A stretch of 64,000 nt of DNA from Shewanella sediminis HAW-EB3 (GTDB taxonomy: Bacteria > Pseudomonadota > Gammaproteobacteria > Enterobacterales > Shewanellaceae). Of the stretch, positions 1-12,469 are shown one piece after another. The DNA lies in NCBI RefSeq assembly GCF_000018025.1, contig NC_009831.1:1-64000 (forward strand), read 5' to 3'. Under the pieces are notes generated by a model. The model ran no database searches and was not told where the DNA came from. It worked only from the letters and a program-made list of their open reading frames with translations. Made by a program: the position numbers and the translations under genes. How positions within the stretch are numbered: position 1 is the stretch's first letter; each line of letters opens with the position of its first letter.

Positions 1-520
1 TTGAAATTAAATTTAATAATACAATCTATTTTTTAAAAACGATCGCCACAATAACCGCCTTTAAAACAAGTGGTTACAAAAAGATCTAAACAAGGGTTAA
101 GATCTTAAGCTGACTTTCTTTTGCTTGTTGATATATCTGTTGATTGTTTTGATCCGGATCATAGTATTTTTCGCTTCAGCGGCACAGCTGAGATCCTTTT
201 CAGGACATCCAAAATTGATCAATTTATACGGGGTTAAAGAGCCATATAGAGATCGATTTTTTATAGCGGGATGATGTCGCTTATGAAACAGTCTGAATAT
301 CGTTTAGCTCACCGGGATTTAGTCGTTATTTTGAATTGGGTTGGTCATCCTGAATTTATTTCAGGATCCAGCTTTTGGTCTTAGTGGGTAAATTCAGGAG
401 CATAAAGGCTGGAAGGGACTAAAGATCCCAGAAGCCAGGATCTTTAATTAGCGCAGCGCCGTCTTAGCTTTAACAGGACGAAGTCCGTCGAATAGCGCAG
501 CGTCATCTTTGCCTAGGTTT
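1..520. other. GATC-rich non-coding region, origin-like
   Basis: No convincing gene is visible. The stretch is AT-rich at its left edge and holds eleven GATC sites (41, 83, 101, 151, 157, 192, 217, 251, 365, 424, 439), eight of them within about 215 bp, far denser than chance. Such clusters are typical of Dam/SeqA-controlled origins and origin-flanking promoters in gammaproteobacteria. I see no good TTATNCACA DnaA box. A perfect 9-bp inverted repeat (TAAAGATCC/GGATCTTTA) lies at 420-446, just downstream of mnmE. A direct repeat of GCGCAGCG followed by a short T-rich tail occurs near 451 and 495. The role is inferred; the region may be part of oriC or its flank. Confidence 0.5.
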
Positions 521-1882
521 TTATTTCCCTATACAGAATGAGCTGAAGATCTTTCCAAGCAGATCATCGGAAGTAAATTTCCCCGTTATTTCCGATAACG
601 CCATTTGAGTCATACGCAGCTCTTCGGCTAACAGTTCACCGGCTTGATAGACCTCTAACTGCTCTTTACCTATCATCAGGTGGCTGGTGGCCAGCTCTAA
701 GGCCTCTAAATGGCGACGTCGTGCGATAAAGCCACCTTCAAGGTTGCTCTGGTAGCCCATCAGAGATTTCAGGTGCTGCTGTAACTCCTCGACGCCTAAG
801 CCTGTTTTGGCCGATATTCTGAATACATTGTGGCCATGGTCTTGAGTGACGGTGAGTGCCTCTCCTGTGATATCAGCCTTGTTACGGACAACGGTAATGC
901 CTAACTTCTCAGGTAGACGGTCGATAAAGTCTGGCCAGATTTCATGGGGATCGACGGCATCGGTGGTGGTGCCATCGACCATAAACAAAACCTGATCGGC
1001 GGTTTCAATTTCGGCCCACGCACGCTCGATGCCTATCTGTTCTACTGTGTCTGCGGTATCTCGAAGCCCTGCGGTATCGATAATGTGCAGTGGCATACCA
1101 TCGAGATGGATATGTTCTCGCAATACATCTCGGGTGGTGCCCGCTATTTCGGTGACAATCGCCGACTCTTTACCGGCCAGGGCGTTCAGGAGGCTGGATT
1201 TACCGGCGTTTGGACGCCCGGCAATCACCACTTTCATCCCTTCACGGATAATGGCACCTTGCTTGGCACTGGCCTGGACAGAGTCCAGCTTAGTGATGAT
1301 GCGATAAAGTGAGCCTGCAATTTTTCCATCAGAGAGAAAGTCCACCTCTTCATCGGGGAAATCGATAGCCGCCTCGACGTATAGGCGCAGGTTGGTGACC
1401 CGATCGACAAGTTCGTGTACCTGAGTCGAGAATTCACCTTGCAGTGAGTTCAGGGCGCTTTTAGCGGCTTGTTCGCTGGTGGCATCGATCAGATCGGCAA
1501 TGGCTTCGGCCTGAGTCAGGTCAAGCTTGTCGTTCATGAAAGCCTGTTCGCTGAATTCGCCGGGTTTCGCGATGCGGATCCCTTCAACTTCCATCACGCG
1601 TTTGATCAACATATCGAGAACTATCTGGCCGCCATGACCCTGAAGTTCGAGTACATCTTCACCGGTAAAGGAGTTAGGTCCCTGGAAATAGAGGGCGATG
1701 CCCTGATCGATCACTTCACCTTCACCATCTTTAAAATCACAGTAATCGGCATAGCGGGTCTTTGGAATATGTCCAAGGAGTGCCATCGCCACTTCGCTGG
1801 CTTGATCGCCCGAGATACGAATGATACCCACACCACCACGCCCGGGGGCCGTTGCTTGTGCCACGATAGTATCTGTTGTCAT
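521..1882 (-). CDS. mnmE: tRNA modification GTPase MnmE (TrmE)
   Basis: Together with MnmG, MnmE makes the 5-carboxymethylaminomethyl (or aminomethyl) modification on wobble U34 of certain tRNAs, in the cytoplasm. The 453-residue protein has the usual length. The N-terminal folate-binding domain (to about residue 120) is followed by a helical domain that holds an inserted Ras-like G domain with P-loop GRPNAGKSS near residue 225, DTAGLRDT (G3) and NKAD (G4). The protein ends in the diagnostic CIGK, whose cysteine is essential in the family. The gene is the last of the leftward rpmH-rnpA-yidD-yidC-mnmE series but is separated from yidC by a strong hairpin, so it probably has its own promoter near 1890-1930. 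Confidence 0.97.
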   Translation of the reverse strand: MTTDTIVAQATAPGRGGVGIIRISGDQASEVAMALLGHIPKTRYADYCDFKDGEGEVIDQGIALYFQGPNSFTGEDVLELQGHGGQIVLDMLIKRVMEVEGIRIAKPGEFSEQAFMNDKLDLTQAEAIADLIDATSEQAAKSALNSLQGEFSTQVHELVDRVTNLRLYVEAAIDFPDEEVDFLSDGKIAGSLYRIITKLDSVQASAKQGAIIREGMKVVIAGRPNAGKSSLLNALAGKESAIVTEIAGTTRDVLREHIHLDGMPLHIIDTAGLRDTADTVEQIGIERAWAEIETADQVLFMVDGTTTDAVDPHEIWPDFIDRLPEKLGITVVRNKADITGEALTVTQDHGHNVFRISAKTGLGVEELQQHLKSLMGYQSNLEGGFIARRRHLEALELATSHLMIGKEQLEVYQAGELLAEELRMTQMALSEITGKFTSDDLLGKIFSSFCIGK

Positions 1883-1942
1883 TACTGTGTCCTAGTTTGA
1901 ATATGGAAAGCTAATTCGGAAAGACTGAGTCTTATATAAAAC

Positions 1943-1980
1943 AAAAAAGCGGTCAATACTAAGTATTAACCGCTTTTTCT
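1943..1980 (-). terminator. Terminator after yidC
   Basis: A long inverted repeat (AAAAGCGGTCAATACT against AGTATTAACCGCTTTT) ends in a T run on the minus strand. It lies 17 bp past the yidC stop and about 60 bp before the mnmE start. It is symmetrical, so it could stop transcription both ways. Confidence 0.85.
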
Positions 1981-1996
1981 TAGTTGGAGCTAAAGG

Positions 1997-3631
1997 CTAT
2001 TTTAAGCCTTTCTTCGCCAGACCGGCATAGATAATCTTCTGCTGCGTAATCGCAACTAAGTTACCGACTAACCAGTAAAGTACCAGACCTGCAGGGAACC
2101 ATAGGAAGAATACGGTAAATACTACCGGCATCCACTGCATCATCTTCTGTTGCATTGGGTCCATCGTCGGTGCCATTGGCTGCATCTTCTGCATGACGAA
2201 CATCGAGATACCCATCAGGATTGGCATTACATAGTATGGATCTTGTACCGAAAGGTCGGTGATCCAAAGCATGAATGGCGCGTGACGTAGCTCAACACTC
2301 TCCAGCAGTACCCAGTATAGGGCGATGAAGATTGGCATCTGTAGCAAGATAGGAAGACAGCCACCCATAGGGTTTACTTTCTCTTTCTTGTACAGCTCCA
2401 TCATCGCCTGACCCATCTTCTGACGGTCATCACCGAAGCGCTCTTTCATCTCAGCAAGCTTAGGTTGCAGGTTACGCATCTTAGCCATAGAGGTGTACTG
2501 AGCTTTCGTTAACGGGTACAACATACCACGTACGGTTAACGTGATAAGGATAATCGCAAGACCCCAGTTAGTGACTAATGACTGGAAGAACATCAGTAAC
2601 TTGTAGATAGGTACGGCTAACCACCAAAGGAAACCGTAATCGACTACCAGGTTAAGTGATTCAGAGATGGCCGATAGGGCTTCTTGATTCTTAGGACCAA
2701 CATAAAACTCAGAGTTGATCGTTTGAGTTGCACCCGGCGCGACATCATAGACTGCACCACGGAAACCGATATTGGCTTGTCCACCGGCACTGATGCTGGA
2801 GAAAATAATGTTCTGATCGTTGGCTGGTGGTACCCAAGCAGAAACAAAGTAGTGTTGAAGCATTGCAGCCCAACCACCTAATGTTTTCTCATCCAGGTTC
2901 TTATCAGCCATATCATCGAAGCTGTACTTTTCGTAGCGAGTATTTGCAGTAGAGAAAGCGGCACCACGGTAAGTCGGCATCATCATGCTGCTTTCGCTTT
3001 GCTTGATGCTGTGCTTAATCTGACCGTACATCTGAACTTGCAGCTGTTGGTCAGTGCTGTTGTCGATGACATAGTCGACATCCACTTTAAATTGCCCACG
3101 ATGGAAGACAAACATCTTAGTGTAAGTCGCACCATTGTCGGCAACGAAAGTAAGCGGAACTTCTAAGGTATCCTGGCCAGAGGCTAAGGTGTATTCGCGT
3201 GAAGCACTGTCGAAGTGTGCACGGCCCTTAGAGCTGCTGTCGATACCGTTACGACCGATAAGACCACTTTGAGCAATGTAGTTTATATCTTTCGTTTGTT
3301 CTAAAAGAACAAAAGGCTCGTCTTTATCCAGCTCAAGTTTGTGTTCAACGAGTGCGGAATAAACGATATCACCACCGATAGGGTTAATCTTAATGATTAA
3401 CTGATCGGTGTTCACTGTGATGAGTTCTTTAGAAGCAACAACAGCAGCAGGAAGTGCTGAGTCGGCATCTGGAACGTCAGAGCTGTGAGAATCTGAAGTA
3501 GACGAAGACGGAATAGTTGATGAAGATTCCATCGCTACCGGTTGTGGGGCCTGATCAGTCTGCCACTGTTGCCATAGCAAAAAGCTGACAAAAAGCAGAC
3601 CGATAAGCAATATATTGCGTTGAGATTCCAT
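1997..3631 (-). CDS. yidC: Membrane protein insertase YidC
   Basis: YidC inserts and folds inner-membrane proteins, alone or with SecYEG. The 544-residue protein has the gammaproteobacterial form. It has an N-terminal transmembrane anchor (residues about 5-20), then a Ser-rich linker and a large periplasmic beta domain to about residue 340. The conserved 60KD_IMP membrane core follows, with hydrophobic segments and the motif [13 protein letters not shown], and the C-terminus is basic. The gene sits 3 bp from yidD in the classic rpmH-rnpA-yidD-yidC operon. Length and start match the family. Confidence 0.97.
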
Positions 3632-3634
3632 AGC

Positions 3635-3892
3635 CTATTTATTACACCTGTGTTTTTTTGGGGGGACGGGGTCGATTCCGCCCGGATGTAAAGGGTGACA
3701 TTTTAATATGCGTCTTGCTGCTAGCCAACTGCCTTTTGCAAATCCGTGCAAACGAATTGCTTCTATTGCGTATGTGGAACAAGTTGGATGAAAGCGGCAC
3801 TTATTAGCCCCTAAAAAGGGGCTGATGAAGACTTGGTAGCCACGAATTAACGTGGTCGCTAGCCATTGTAACGGCGATTGAGTTTTCGCCAT
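3635..3892 (-). CDS. yidD: Membrane protein insertion efficiency factor YidD
   Basis: A small amphipathic protein of 85 residues, thought to help YidC-dependent membrane protein insertion. It shows the family signature: [10 protein letters not shown], then [12 protein letters not shown] and a C-terminal [13 protein letters not shown] with conserved Cys, His and Pro. It overlaps the 3' end of rnpA by 34 bp, as is common in this operon, so translation is probably coupled. Function is from family knowledge. Confidence 0.95.
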   Translation of the reverse strand: MAKTQSPLQWLATTLIRGYQVFISPFLGANKCRFHPTCSTYAIEAIRLHGFAKGSWLAARRILKCHPLHPGGIDPVPPKKHRCNK

Positions 3893-4221
3893 AGCTTTTC
3901 TACCAATTTATGGAGATCTGTATTTTCCATCTCTACCACGCCATTTCTGACGAGTACGACTATATCGATAGGAGGCAGTTCGTGCTGATGCAAACGAAAG
4001 TTATCTCTGATGATACGTTTAATTCTGTTTCGCTGATGGGCTTTCTTTACAAAACGCTTAGCAACAGTCAATCCCAAACGAGGATGTTGTTCAGAGTTAG
4101 GAATAGCAAGTAAGGTTATTTCAGCCGAAGAAGCTTTGATGGGTTTTGTGAATACAGATTTGAATTGCGCGGGAGTTAACAAACGTAACTCCCGCGTAAA
4201 GGTATAGCTAGTCACTTGCAT
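3859..4221 (-). CDS. rnpA: Ribonuclease P protein component
   Basis: RnpA is the basic protein subunit of RNase P; it binds the RnpB RNA and pre-tRNA leaders during 5' maturation. The 120-residue protein carries the signature [13 protein letters not shown] around residues 66-78 and is rich in Lys and Arg. It starts 8 bp beyond the rpmH stop and overlaps yidD at its end, in the order universal in bacteria. Confidence 0.96.
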   Translation of the reverse strand: MQVTSYTFTRELRLLTPAQFKSVFTKPIKASSAEITLLAIPNSEQHPRLGLTVAKRFVKKAHQRNRIKRIIRDNFRLHQHELPPIDIVVLVRNGVVEMENTDLHKLVEKLWRKLNRRYNG

Positions 4222-4229
4222 TTCTACGA

Positions 4230-4367
4230 TTAAGCAGAAAGACGAGCGCGACCTTTAGCACGACGACGAGCTAGGACCTTGCGGCCTCCAACTGTAGCCA
4301 TACGAGCGCGGAATCCGTGAGAACGCTTACGCTTTAGGTTGCTTGGTTGAAAAGTACGTTTACTCAT
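4230..4367 (-). CDS. rpmH: 50S ribosomal protein L34
   Basis: A 45-codon gene encodes a highly basic protein beginning [15 protein letters not shown] and containing the invariant HGFRARM segment, ending in GRARLSA. Length and sequence match bacterial L34 throughout. It is the first gene of the rpmH-rnpA-yidD-yidC operon and is divergent from dnaA, with the origin-like interval between them. Confidence 0.97.
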
Positions 4368-4519
4368 TGTGGCAATCCGTCTTTGTGTTAGTTAACAAAC
4401 CTTACCATCAGAAAATTGAGGCAAGGGCAAAAAAGAGGCCGAATTGTAATCACTTTAGCCATGCCCGTCAACAAGCAAACGCATCAAGTGCTAAAATTCT
4501 GGCCAATTAATTCTATCTC

Positions 4520-4800
4520 AGGTTATCCAAAGGCACCATAAAATGTGGATAACTCTGTGTATGACCACTATATCTTGTGGATCCAGTGATCTTAAACCTG
4601 ATCTGAACTAAGTAATTATAGATCGATCTGGATCGCTTAATAAAGCTGGATTTGCCGCTTTTTGAAAATAATTGGATCGCAGCGGATCCTTTTGGATCGA
4701 TATAAACAATGAAAGATGATCTATCTGGGGATAAAACTATTATAAGGATAGCGATCATCGTGATCTCACTATAGAATAGCTCTCTTTGTGTGATCTTTTG
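4520..4800. other. Origin-like region / dnaA regulatory region
   Basis: The rpmH-dnaA interval has thirteen GATC sites between 4580 and 4795 (4580, 4588, 4600, 4621, 4625, 4631, 4675, 4685, 4695, 4718, 4753, 4762, 4792), a density like that of E. coli oriC. It also has a perfect DnaA box TGTGGATAA at 4544-4552, a one-mismatch box TTATCCAAA at 4523-4531 and a weaker TGTGGATCC at 4576-4584. Genes diverge from it on both sides. In many gammaproteobacteria this interval is only the dnaA promoter, with oriC near mnmG, while in pseudomonads it is oriC. The sequence supports origin or strong SeqA/DnaA control but cannot separate the two. Confidence 0.65.
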
Positions 4801-4811
4801 GGGATAAGTAC

Positions 4812-6200
4812 GTGGCGGTTTCACTTTGGCAGCAATGTATCGGACGACTACAAGATGAGCTCTCTGCTCAGCAATTCAGTATGTGGATTAGACCGTTACA
4901 AGCTCAAATGGATGGAGATACATTAGTTCTCTATGCTCCAAACCGTTTCGTTCTCGATTGGGTAAGAGATAAGTACATCAACATCATCAATCAGTTTTTT
5001 ACTGAACAGATGGGAAGTGATGCACCTAAGTTACGCTTCGATATCGGGAGTCGCCCTTCAGCGCCACGACCTGTGCAGGCAACTGCTGCGGTAGAAAGGC
5101 CCAAGTTCGAGCAAAATACTAAACCGGCTAAGACTTCATTTAATGTCAATTCGCCAGAGCCAGCTATGGCCGCGAATCACAGAAGCAATATCAATCGGAC
5201 TTATCAGTTTGAAAACTTCGTAGAAGGTAAGTCTAACCAACTGGGTAAGGCGGCTGCGATGCAAGTGGCTGAAAATCCGGGTGGCGCTTATAATCCACTC
5301 TTCTTGTATGGTGGTACCGGTTTAGGTAAGACCCATCTGTTACATGCTGTGGGTAATGGCATTATAAAGAACAATCCTAATGCTAAAGTCGTGTATATGC
5401 ATTCTGAGCGCTTCGTTCAAGATATGGTTAAGGCATTACAGAATAACGCGATCGAAGAATTCAAACGTTACTACCGTAGCGTCGATGCTTTATTTATCGA
5501 TGATATTCAATTCTTTGCTAACAAAGACAGATCCCAGGAAGAATTTTTCCATACCTTTAATGCACTATTGGAAGGTAATCATCAGATCATCTTAACGTCG
5601 GACAAATATCCTAAAGAGATCGACGGCGTTGAAGACAGACTTAAATCTCGCTTCGGTTGGGGCCTTACGGTTGCGATCGAGCCGCCAGAGTTAGAGACCC
5701 GAGTGGCTATTTTGATGCGTAAGGCTCAGGAGAGCGGCATTAATCTGCCCGATGAAGTGGCCTTCTTTATTGCCAAGCGTTTACGTTCTAACGTTCGAGA
5801 GCTTGAAGGTGCATTGAATCGTGTTATTGCGAACGCTAACTTTACCGGACGTCCGATTACTATCGACTTTGTGCGTGAAGCCTTAAGAGACCTCTTGGCA
5901 CTGCAGGAAAAATTGGTCACTATAGATAACATTCAGAAAACCGTCGCTGAATATTACAAGATCAAGATGGCTGACATGCTTTCTAAGCGTCGTTCGCGTA
6001 GTGTTGCCAGACCACGCCAGGTGGCTATGGCACTTTCTAAAGAGTTAACCAACCATAGTTTGCCCGAAATAGGGGATGCCTTTGGTGGCCGAGACCATAC
6101 AACTGTTCTGCACGCTTGTCGTAAAATTGCACAGTTGAGAGAAGAAAGTCATGACACGAAAGAAGATTATGCTAACTTGATCCGTACGCTATCTTCATAA
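4812..6200 (+). CDS. dnaA: Chromosomal replication initiator DnaA
   Basis: DnaA binds DnaA boxes at the origin, opens the duplex and loads DnaB. The 462-residue protein has the N-terminal self-interaction domain, a variable linker (about residues 80-130), an AAA+ core with Walker [10 protein letters not shown] and Walker B FIDDIQF, and a C-terminal DNA-binding domain with the signature [15 protein letters not shown]. The start is GTG, preceded by a GGGGATA stretch; GTG starts are common for dnaA. The upstream region carries a DnaA box, consistent with autoregulation. dnaN follows after 19 bp. Confidence 0.98.
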   Translation: MAVSLWQQCIGRLQDELSAQQFSMWIRPLQAQMDGDTLVLYAPNRFVLDWVRDKYINIINQFFTEQMGSDAPKLRFDIGSRPSAPRPVQATAAVERPKFEQNTKPAKTSFNVNSPEPAMAANHRSNINRTYQFENFVEGKSNQLGKAAAMQVAENPGGAYNPLFLYGGTGLGKTHLLHAVGNGIIKNNPNAKVVYMHSERFVQDMVKALQNNAIEEFKRYYRSVDALFIDDIQFFANKDRSQEEFFHTFNALLEGNHQIILTSDKYPKEIDGVEDRLKSRFGWGLTVAIEPPELETRVAILMRKAQESGINLPDEVAFFIAKRLRSNVRELEGALNRVIANANFTGRPITIDFVREALRDLLALQEKLVTIDNIQKTVAEYYKIKMADMLSKRRSRSVARPRQVAMALSKELTNHSLPEIGDAFGGRDHTTVLHACRKIAQLREESHDTKEDYANLIRTLSS

Positions 6201-6219
6201 ATCTGGGAAATTGAAACTG

Positions 6220-7320
6220 ATGAAATTTTCAATTGATAGGGATGCCCTATTAAAGCCGTTGCAACTTGTGACCGGAGCGGTGGAGAGACGACATAACTTG
6301 CCAATACTGGCAAACCTCTTAGTTGAAGTGAGTGGTCACTCACTTAAGATGACCGGTACCGATTTAGAAGTCGAATTGGTGGGGCAGGTTCAGTTAGAGG
6401 GTGACGTACAGGAAGGACGTACCACGATACCGGCGAAAAAATTTCTCGATATTGTTAAATCATTACCCGATCAGGTAGAGCTTAAAATCGAGCAACAGGA
6501 AAATCGCCTGTTACTCCGCTCTGGTCGTAGTCGTTTTACTCTGGCAACACTCCCTGCCGAAGAATATCCGAATGTGGAGGCCTTCCAGGCCGATATCGAA
6601 TTTACGATAAAGCAAGGCACACTCAAGTCACTCATCGATGCGACTCAGTTCTCGATGGCTAATCAGGATGTCCGTTATTATCTTAACGGTTTGTTGTTAG
6701 AGACCGAAGGAAATGTGCTGCGTGCTATCGCTACCGATGGTCATCGCTTAGCATTGAGCCATCGTATGGTTGAAGAATCACTGCCTGAGAAGCAGGTGAT
6801 CGTGCCGCGTAAAGGTGTGGTCGAGTTGCAACGCTTATTCGAAGGCGAAGATTTAGATATCACTATCGCTATCGGCGATAATGCCATTCGTGCGACGACG
6901 GGGAGTGCTGTATTCACCAGTAAGCTGGTCGATGGTCGCTTCCCTGATTACCGTCGTGTATTGCCTAAAGGTGGCGATAAGATCGTTATTGCGAGTCGTA
7001 ACCATCTTAAACAGGCGCTATTGCGTGCTTCTATTCTTTCAAATGAAAAATTCCGTGGCGTACGTGTTCAGCTTGAAAATAATCTGATAAAGATCACCGC
7101 CAATAATCCGGAGCAGGAAGAAGCGGAAGAGATCTTAGATGTTGAATACGAAAACACCCCGCTTGAGATAGGGTTTAACGTCAGCTATCTGCTCGATGTC
7201 CTCAACAACTTACCTTCTGATGATGTTCGTATCACGCTTATCGATGGTAATTCGAGTGCCCTGATAGAGAACCATATAGAAGAAAATTCTATGTACGTGG
7301 TTATGCCGATGAGACTCTAG
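6220..7320 (+). CDS. dnaN: DNA polymerase III beta sliding clamp
   Basis: DnaN is the ring-shaped processivity clamp of DNA polymerase III and a docking site for replication and repair proteins. I choose the ATG at 6220 (MKFSIDRDALLKPL), giving 366 residues, the same as E. coli; a TTG nine bases upstream is in frame but not needed. The C-terminal clamp motif is present, ending in VVMPMRL. It lies 19 bp after dnaA and probably shares its transcript, and is followed by a clear terminator. Confidence 0.98.
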   Translation: MKFSIDRDALLKPLQLVTGAVERRHNLPILANLLVEVSGHSLKMTGTDLEVELVGQVQLEGDVQEGRTTIPAKKFLDIVKSLPDQVELKIEQQENRLLLRSGRSRFTLATLPAEEYPNVEAFQADIEFTIKQGTLKSLIDATQFSMANQDVRYYLNGLLLETEGNVLRAIATDGHRLALSHRMVEESLPEKQVIVPRKGVVELQRLFEGEDLDITIAIGDNAIRATTGSAVFTSKLVDGRFPDYRRVLPKGGDKIVIASRNHLKQALLRASILSNEKFRGVRVQLENNLIKITANNPEQEEAEEILDVEYENTPLEIGFNVSYLLDVLNNLPSDDVRITLIDGNSSALIENHIEENSMYVVMPMRL

Positions 7321-7350
7321 TCCTCATATAAAAAACACACAAAAATTAAA

Positions 7351-7374
7351 AGACTGTTTATACAGTCTTTTTTT
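7351..7374 (+). terminator. Terminator after dnaN
   Basis: A hairpin AGACTG-TTTATA-CAGTCT is followed directly by seven T residues. It lies 30 bp past the dnaN stop and separates dnaAN from recF. The 240 bp between it and recF hold no visible gene; a one-mismatch DnaA box TGTGGATAT occurs near 7492. Confidence 0.85.
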
Positions 7375-7613
7375 ATGCCATTTTTATAACGGCAAAGCCA
7401 AGGAGGGTTAATCACTGACGTTGATTCGGGATTCAGGATTTCAATGATTTTACGGTCTGCCCCAGAGTGAGATCGCGCTTTGATGTGGCCTGTGGATATG
7501 CTAATCTTCTTGGCTATTTTAATTTTTCCGCCTGGCTAGTTTGTCTCTATCTTTCGGGTTAGATATTAGCGATTTATAGTCGGCTTGCCAGATAAGTGAT
7601 TACTGAGCCATTA

Positions 7614-11130
<3,517 letters not shown>

Positions 11131-11191
11131 AAGAGCTGTGACGAGTTTCTAGTCTCGAGTTGCGAGGTTAGAGCTAAAGACTGAAAACAAG

Positions 11192-11217
11192 AGCCCTGGA
11201 GAGATCCGGGGCTTTTT
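11192..11217 (+). terminator. Terminator after gyrB
   Basis: A hairpin AGCCCTGGA-GAGA-TCCGGGGCT is followed by six T residues, 60 bp past the gyrB stop. Confidence 0.85.
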
Positions 11218-11220
11218 TGT

Positions 11221-11579
11221 ATAGGGATATGCTTATCCCCGAACGCAGGGATAGCGTTAGAGGGGAGTTATGTCCGGCCATTAATGTTCCAGACATTAAT
11301 TGGCATTTCCGCCACTGACCCTTAGGGATATGGGAAATGTCTTTAAAGCGTCTGGAACGCTTAAGACCGTGGCAGTCAGAACATTTATGTCATTCTTTAC
11401 CGGCAAGAAGAACAGGGAGGTATACAAATAGACGTTGTACAGGGATGTAAACAAATAGATGGTATAGCTGGATCCTGAAACAAGTTCAGGATGACGTAAG
11501 CCTAGTCATTCTGAATGATGACAACCCAGTCTTCAGGACGGTTGGAGTCTCGTTATTCCGGCATGCATTTAGCCGGAAT
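11221..11579. repeat. Intergenic mosaic of dispersed repeat pieces
   Basis: This 360-bp gap has no convincing gene. It carries modules shared with the gap at 45189-45366: TTATCCCCGA followed by a short CAGGG, GCGTTAGAGGGG, and a palindromic block of the type CCATTAATGTTCCAGACATT running into TTGGCATTTCC. The module order differs between the two places. A separate inverted repeat GATCCTGAAACAAGTTCAGGATGAC lies near 11470-11494. These look like small dispersed non-coding repeats rather than coding DNA. Confidence 0.6.
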
Positions 11580-12326
11580 CTACGGTTTTCTTGCTTCGGT
11601 TAGATTTTCACTTATCAGCTTTGCAAACTCCAGGGCCTGCTGATTATCGCCATGCAGGCAGATGCTGGTGGCATTTATGATGATCGGTTGCCCGCCTAAG
11701 GTTGTCACTGGCATATTTCCGACAATTTGTCGTACCTGCTGTAATGCCTGTTGAGGGTCATGTATCACGGCGCCAACTTCGCTGCGGGGAGCGAGTGAGC
11801 CGTCACTAAGGTAAGTGCGATCGGCAAATGCCTCTTCGATAACCGTGAGTCCATGTTGCCGGGCTTGTTTAACCAAGGGACTCCCGGCTAAGATCATTAA
11901 TTTAAGCTCCGGGTCTATTCGCTTAATCACATCAATTAAAATACGTCCTAAAACCTTATCCTTGGCGACTTCATTATAAAAGGCTCCGTGAGGTTTCACG
12001 TGAAACAATTTAGCTCCCAGTTCATCACAGATGGCTCTCAATGCCATTATTTGTTGATAGATTGAGTCTGATAGTTGCTTACCTGAGATATCGATACTCA
12101 CGCGGCCAAAATTCTCTCGATCGGGAAAGCTGGGGTGAGCGCCAACATTGACCTTGCTCTTAAGTGCTTGAATAACCGTCTTTCGCATGCTCAGAGGATC
12201 GCCGGCATGACCTCCACAGGCGATATTTGCCGAGGTGATAAGTAATAGCAGCTCAGCGTCAAACTCACTGCCTTCACCAAGATCTGCGTTGAGATCTATG
12301 GGGTAACCTTTCGGATTTGATAACAT
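11580..12326 (-). CDS. pxpA: 5-oxoprolinase subunit A (LamB/YcsF family)
   Basis: PxpA works with PxpB and PxpC to open 5-oxoproline (pyroglutamate) to glutamate using ATP, a metabolite-repair reaction in the cytoplasm. I choose the ATG at 12326, giving 248 residues, close to the family length. Motifs include IDLNADLGEG near the N-terminus, ITSANIACGGHAGDP and VGAHPSFPD. It is the last gene of the leftward pxpB-pxpC-pxpA cluster, with a 140-bp gap before it that holds a decayed copy of the pxpC tail. A parS site lies inside its coding sequence (11992-12007). Confidence 0.93.
   Translation of the reverse strand: MLSNPKGYPIDLNADLGEGSEFDAELLLLITSANIACGGHAGDPLSMRKTVIQALKSKVNVGAHPSFPDRENFGRVSIDISGKQLSDSIYQQIMALRAICDELGAKLFHVKPHGAFYNEVAKDKVLGRILIDVIKRIDPELKLMILAGSPLVKQARQHGLTVIEEAFADRTYLSDGSLAPRSEVGAVIHDPQQALQQVRQIVGNMPVTTLGGQPIIINATSICLHGDNQQALEFAKLISENLTEARKP
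11992..12007. promoter_or_regulatory. parS site within pxpA
   Basis: GGTTTCACGTGAAACA contains the full palindromic core GTTTCACGTGAAAC, the classic chromosomal parS consensus bound by ParB. It lies inside pxpA, about 7 kb from the dnaA start. Origin-proximal parS sites within genes are common in bacteria. Confidence 0.8.
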
Positions 12327-12361
12327 GATGGACCTCAGTGATATTATTGAGCTTCTTAATC

Positions 12362-12440
12362 TTAGCCATTGGCCTCTATCGCTCGTTGAAGCCGATAAAA
12401 ATACTCTTCCCATTCATATAATTAGTCATCGTCAGCCAGC
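12362..12440 (-). pseudogene. Decayed second copy of the pxpC 3' end
   Basis: Between pxpC and pxpA lies a near-copy of the last part of pxpC. The first 54 bp (12362-12415) encode exactly the same 17-residue tail, EWEEYFYRLQRAIEANG and a stop, as the intact gene at 12470-12523. The two stretches differ at four positions, all silent third-codon changes. Resemblance continues to about 12440 but with a small insertion that breaks the frame. It is a remnant of an alternative pxpC allele, probably left by recombination. Confidence 0.8.
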
Positions 12441-12469
12441 TATTACGAGTGTGGCTGATGTGGATAATT

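Noticed and set aside
944..1312. Rightward frames inside mnmE
   Set aside because: They are antisense shadows of a well-conserved gene with no own start signal or family.
4513..4824. Leftward 103-codon frame across the origin-like region
   Set aside because: It is made of GATC-rich non-coding DNA, overlaps the dnaA start, and has no protein family features.
11460..11500. Terminator or attenuator at the GATCCTGAAACAAGTTCAGGATGAC hairpin
   Set aside because: It has no T run and lies far from either flanking gene; it is better seen as a dispersed repeat.
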